Shown here in pieces: positions 14,115-15,106 of a DNA stretch of 15,106 nucleotides. Positions within the stretch are counted from its first letter, which is position 1. Each line of letters opens with the position of its first letter. A program made the translations under genes and the position numbers. The stretch comes from a bacterium (GTDB lineage Bacteria; Zixibacteria; MSB-5A5; GN15; FEB-12). The stretch is taken from the NCBI GenBank assembly GCA_030612965.1, contig JAUWMW010000025.1, positions 1 through 15,106 on the forward strand, written 5' to 3'. The notes under the pieces are model-generated. The model was not told the DNA's origin and ran no database searches. It saw nothing but the letters and a program-made list of their open reading frames with translations.

Positions 14115-15106
14115 ATGTTCAAGAAAATAATCTTAGCGGCGTCAGTAGTGATAGTGGTGGGACTGGTGCTGTTTTTTGCTATCGATGGTTCGGCCAGTAA
14201 GCAGGATGTCCTGAAAACGGTGGCTGTCGAGCGCGGCAGTATTGTCGACAAGGCGCTGGCCGTAGGTCAGATCGAACCCAGGAAAGAGAACACGGTCAAG
14301 TCCAAAATCCCCGGTATCGTCCGCAAGATCTATGTCGATATCGGCGAACATGTCAAGGTGGGTGATCCGCTTTTTGATATTGCCCCCGACCCAACGCCAG
14401 TCGAGTTCACTGAAGCGACCCGTCAGGTGGAGATTTACCAAGTGGCCTATGATAACGCCAAGCGGGAGTTCGATCGCTACCAGACTCTCAGAGACAAGCA
14501 GTTGGTTTCGTTTCAGGAGTACGAAGGAAAGCAGGCGGCTTATGACGAAGCTGATCTGCGGCTGAAACTGGCCAGGGAGAAACTGTCCCTCATAGAATCC
14601 GGCCACACCGAGATGACCGGTTTGAGCGTGGACAATACCATCAGGTCGCCGATCTCCGGAACGGTACTGTCGCGACTGGTAGAGGAAGGTGATCCGGTGG
14701 TGCCGTTGACATCGTATCAGGCGGGGACCGAGTTGATGACCCTGGCGGAGATGGACGATCTCATTTTCCGCGGCAACGTCGACGAGATCGATGTCGGCAA
14801 GCTCAGCACCGGTATCACGGCCGAGATCGAAGTCGGCGCCATCCCGAACGAAAAACTGATCGGCAAGATTGCCAATATCTCGCCCAAAGCACATCGCGAT
14901 CAGGGCTCAACTATGTTTCAGGTCGAGATCGTTATCGAAGATATGGGCGACAAATTCCTGCGCGCCGGTTACAGCGCCAATGCCGATCTGGTAATATCGA
15001 AACGTGAGGACATTCTGATCGTACCTGAGCGGCTGGTCACTATTGAAGATTCCGCAGCTACCGTCGAGATTCAGGACACGCTCGGCGTTGTGACCACGCG
15101 CGATGT
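14115..15106 (+). CDS. HlyD/MacA-family periplasmic adaptor of an efflux or secretion transporter (3' end outside window)
   Basis: The visible 330 codons start with a single membrane anchor (residues 4-22). The first half of the biotinyl-lipoyl-like domain follows (about 57-90, with VKSKIPGIVRKIYVDIGEHVK-type spacing), then an alpha-helical hairpin (about 95-162) rich in charged heptads. The second lipoyl half is at about 171-195 (TIRSPISGTVLSRLVEEGDPV), and a beta-barrel domain runs from about 205 onward (LAEMDDLIFRGNVDEIDVGKL). This order is diagnostic of RND/MacA-type membrane-fusion proteins. Such adaptors link an inner-membrane pump, either RND or a MacB-type ABC transporter, to an outer-membrane TolC channel. 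The pump is expected just beyond the right edge, and without it the MacAB and RND assignments cannot be separated. GGAGA (14102-14106) lies 8 nt before the ATG. Members are usually around 400 residues, so perhaps 70-100 are missing. Confidence 0.9.
   Translation, partial: MFKKIILAASVVIVVGLVLFFAIDGSASKQDVLKTVAVERGSIVDKALAVGQIEPRKENTVKSKIPGIVRKIYVDIGEHVKVGDPLFDIAPDPTPVEFTEATRQVEIYQVAYDNAKREFDRYQTLRDKQLVSFQEYEGKQAAYDEADLRLKLAREKLSLIESGHTEMTGLSVDNTIRSPISGTVLSRLVEEGDPVVPLTSYQAGTELMTLAEMDDLIFRGNVDEIDVGKLSTGITAEIEVGAIPNEKLIGKIANISPKAHRDQGSTMFQVEIVIEDMGDKFLRAGYSANADLVISKREDILIVPERLVTIEDSAATVEIQDTLGVVTTRD

Overview
The window looks like chromosomal DNA of an uncultured Gram-negative bacterium of about 55% GC (estimated by eye). 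An outer-membrane TonB-dependent receptor, a lipoprotein and an RND-type periplasmic adaptor show a double membrane. The secreted beta-helix protein ends in dockerin-like repeats of the form DLVMLVDYMFSGGPPP. I associate that tail, and the palindrome-rich intergenic repeats, with candidate phyla of the FCB group, Zixibacteria in particular. This placement is recognition from memory and was not tested.

Layout. Positions 1-2212, minus strand: an envelope lipid operon pgsA-pgpA-cinA, with cinA cut by the left edge. A consensus-like promoter sits so close to pgsA that its transcript is probably leaderless. Positions 2465-4177, minus strand: a lipoprotein of the serine beta-lactamase/esterase superfamily. 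Positions 4466-10930, plus strand: a TonB-dependent receptor with an N-terminal carboxypeptidase-regulatory-like domain, then a large secreted protein made of two near-identical beta-helix halves and a dockerin-like tail. Positions 11188-11886, plus strand: a PhoB/OmpR-type response regulator with no histidine kinase beside it. Positions 12129-13643, plus strand: a membrane cytochrome b domain fused to an ethylbenzene-dehydrogenase-type haem-binding domain. Positions 13650-13990: a dense cluster of nested palindromic repeats. Positions 14115-15106, plus strand: a HlyD/MacA-type adaptor, cut by the right edge.

The most interesting point is a possible local regulatory circuit. Direct repeats with an exact 11-bp period and a CTAACA/TTAACA core lie upstream of both the TonB receptor (4330-4350) and the PhoB-like regulator (11122-11154). 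This is the architecture of Pho boxes. It suggests that the regulator controls itself and the receptor, and perhaps the receptor/beta-helix pair, making the pair a candidate phosphate-starvation uptake module. The sequence shows the repeats; the phosphate link is inference.

Genes in the lipid operon are tightly packed (7-nt and 25-nt gaps). The receptor and the beta-helix gene both have a perfect AAGGAGG ribosome binding site, unlike most other genes here, which suggests that both are strongly translated.
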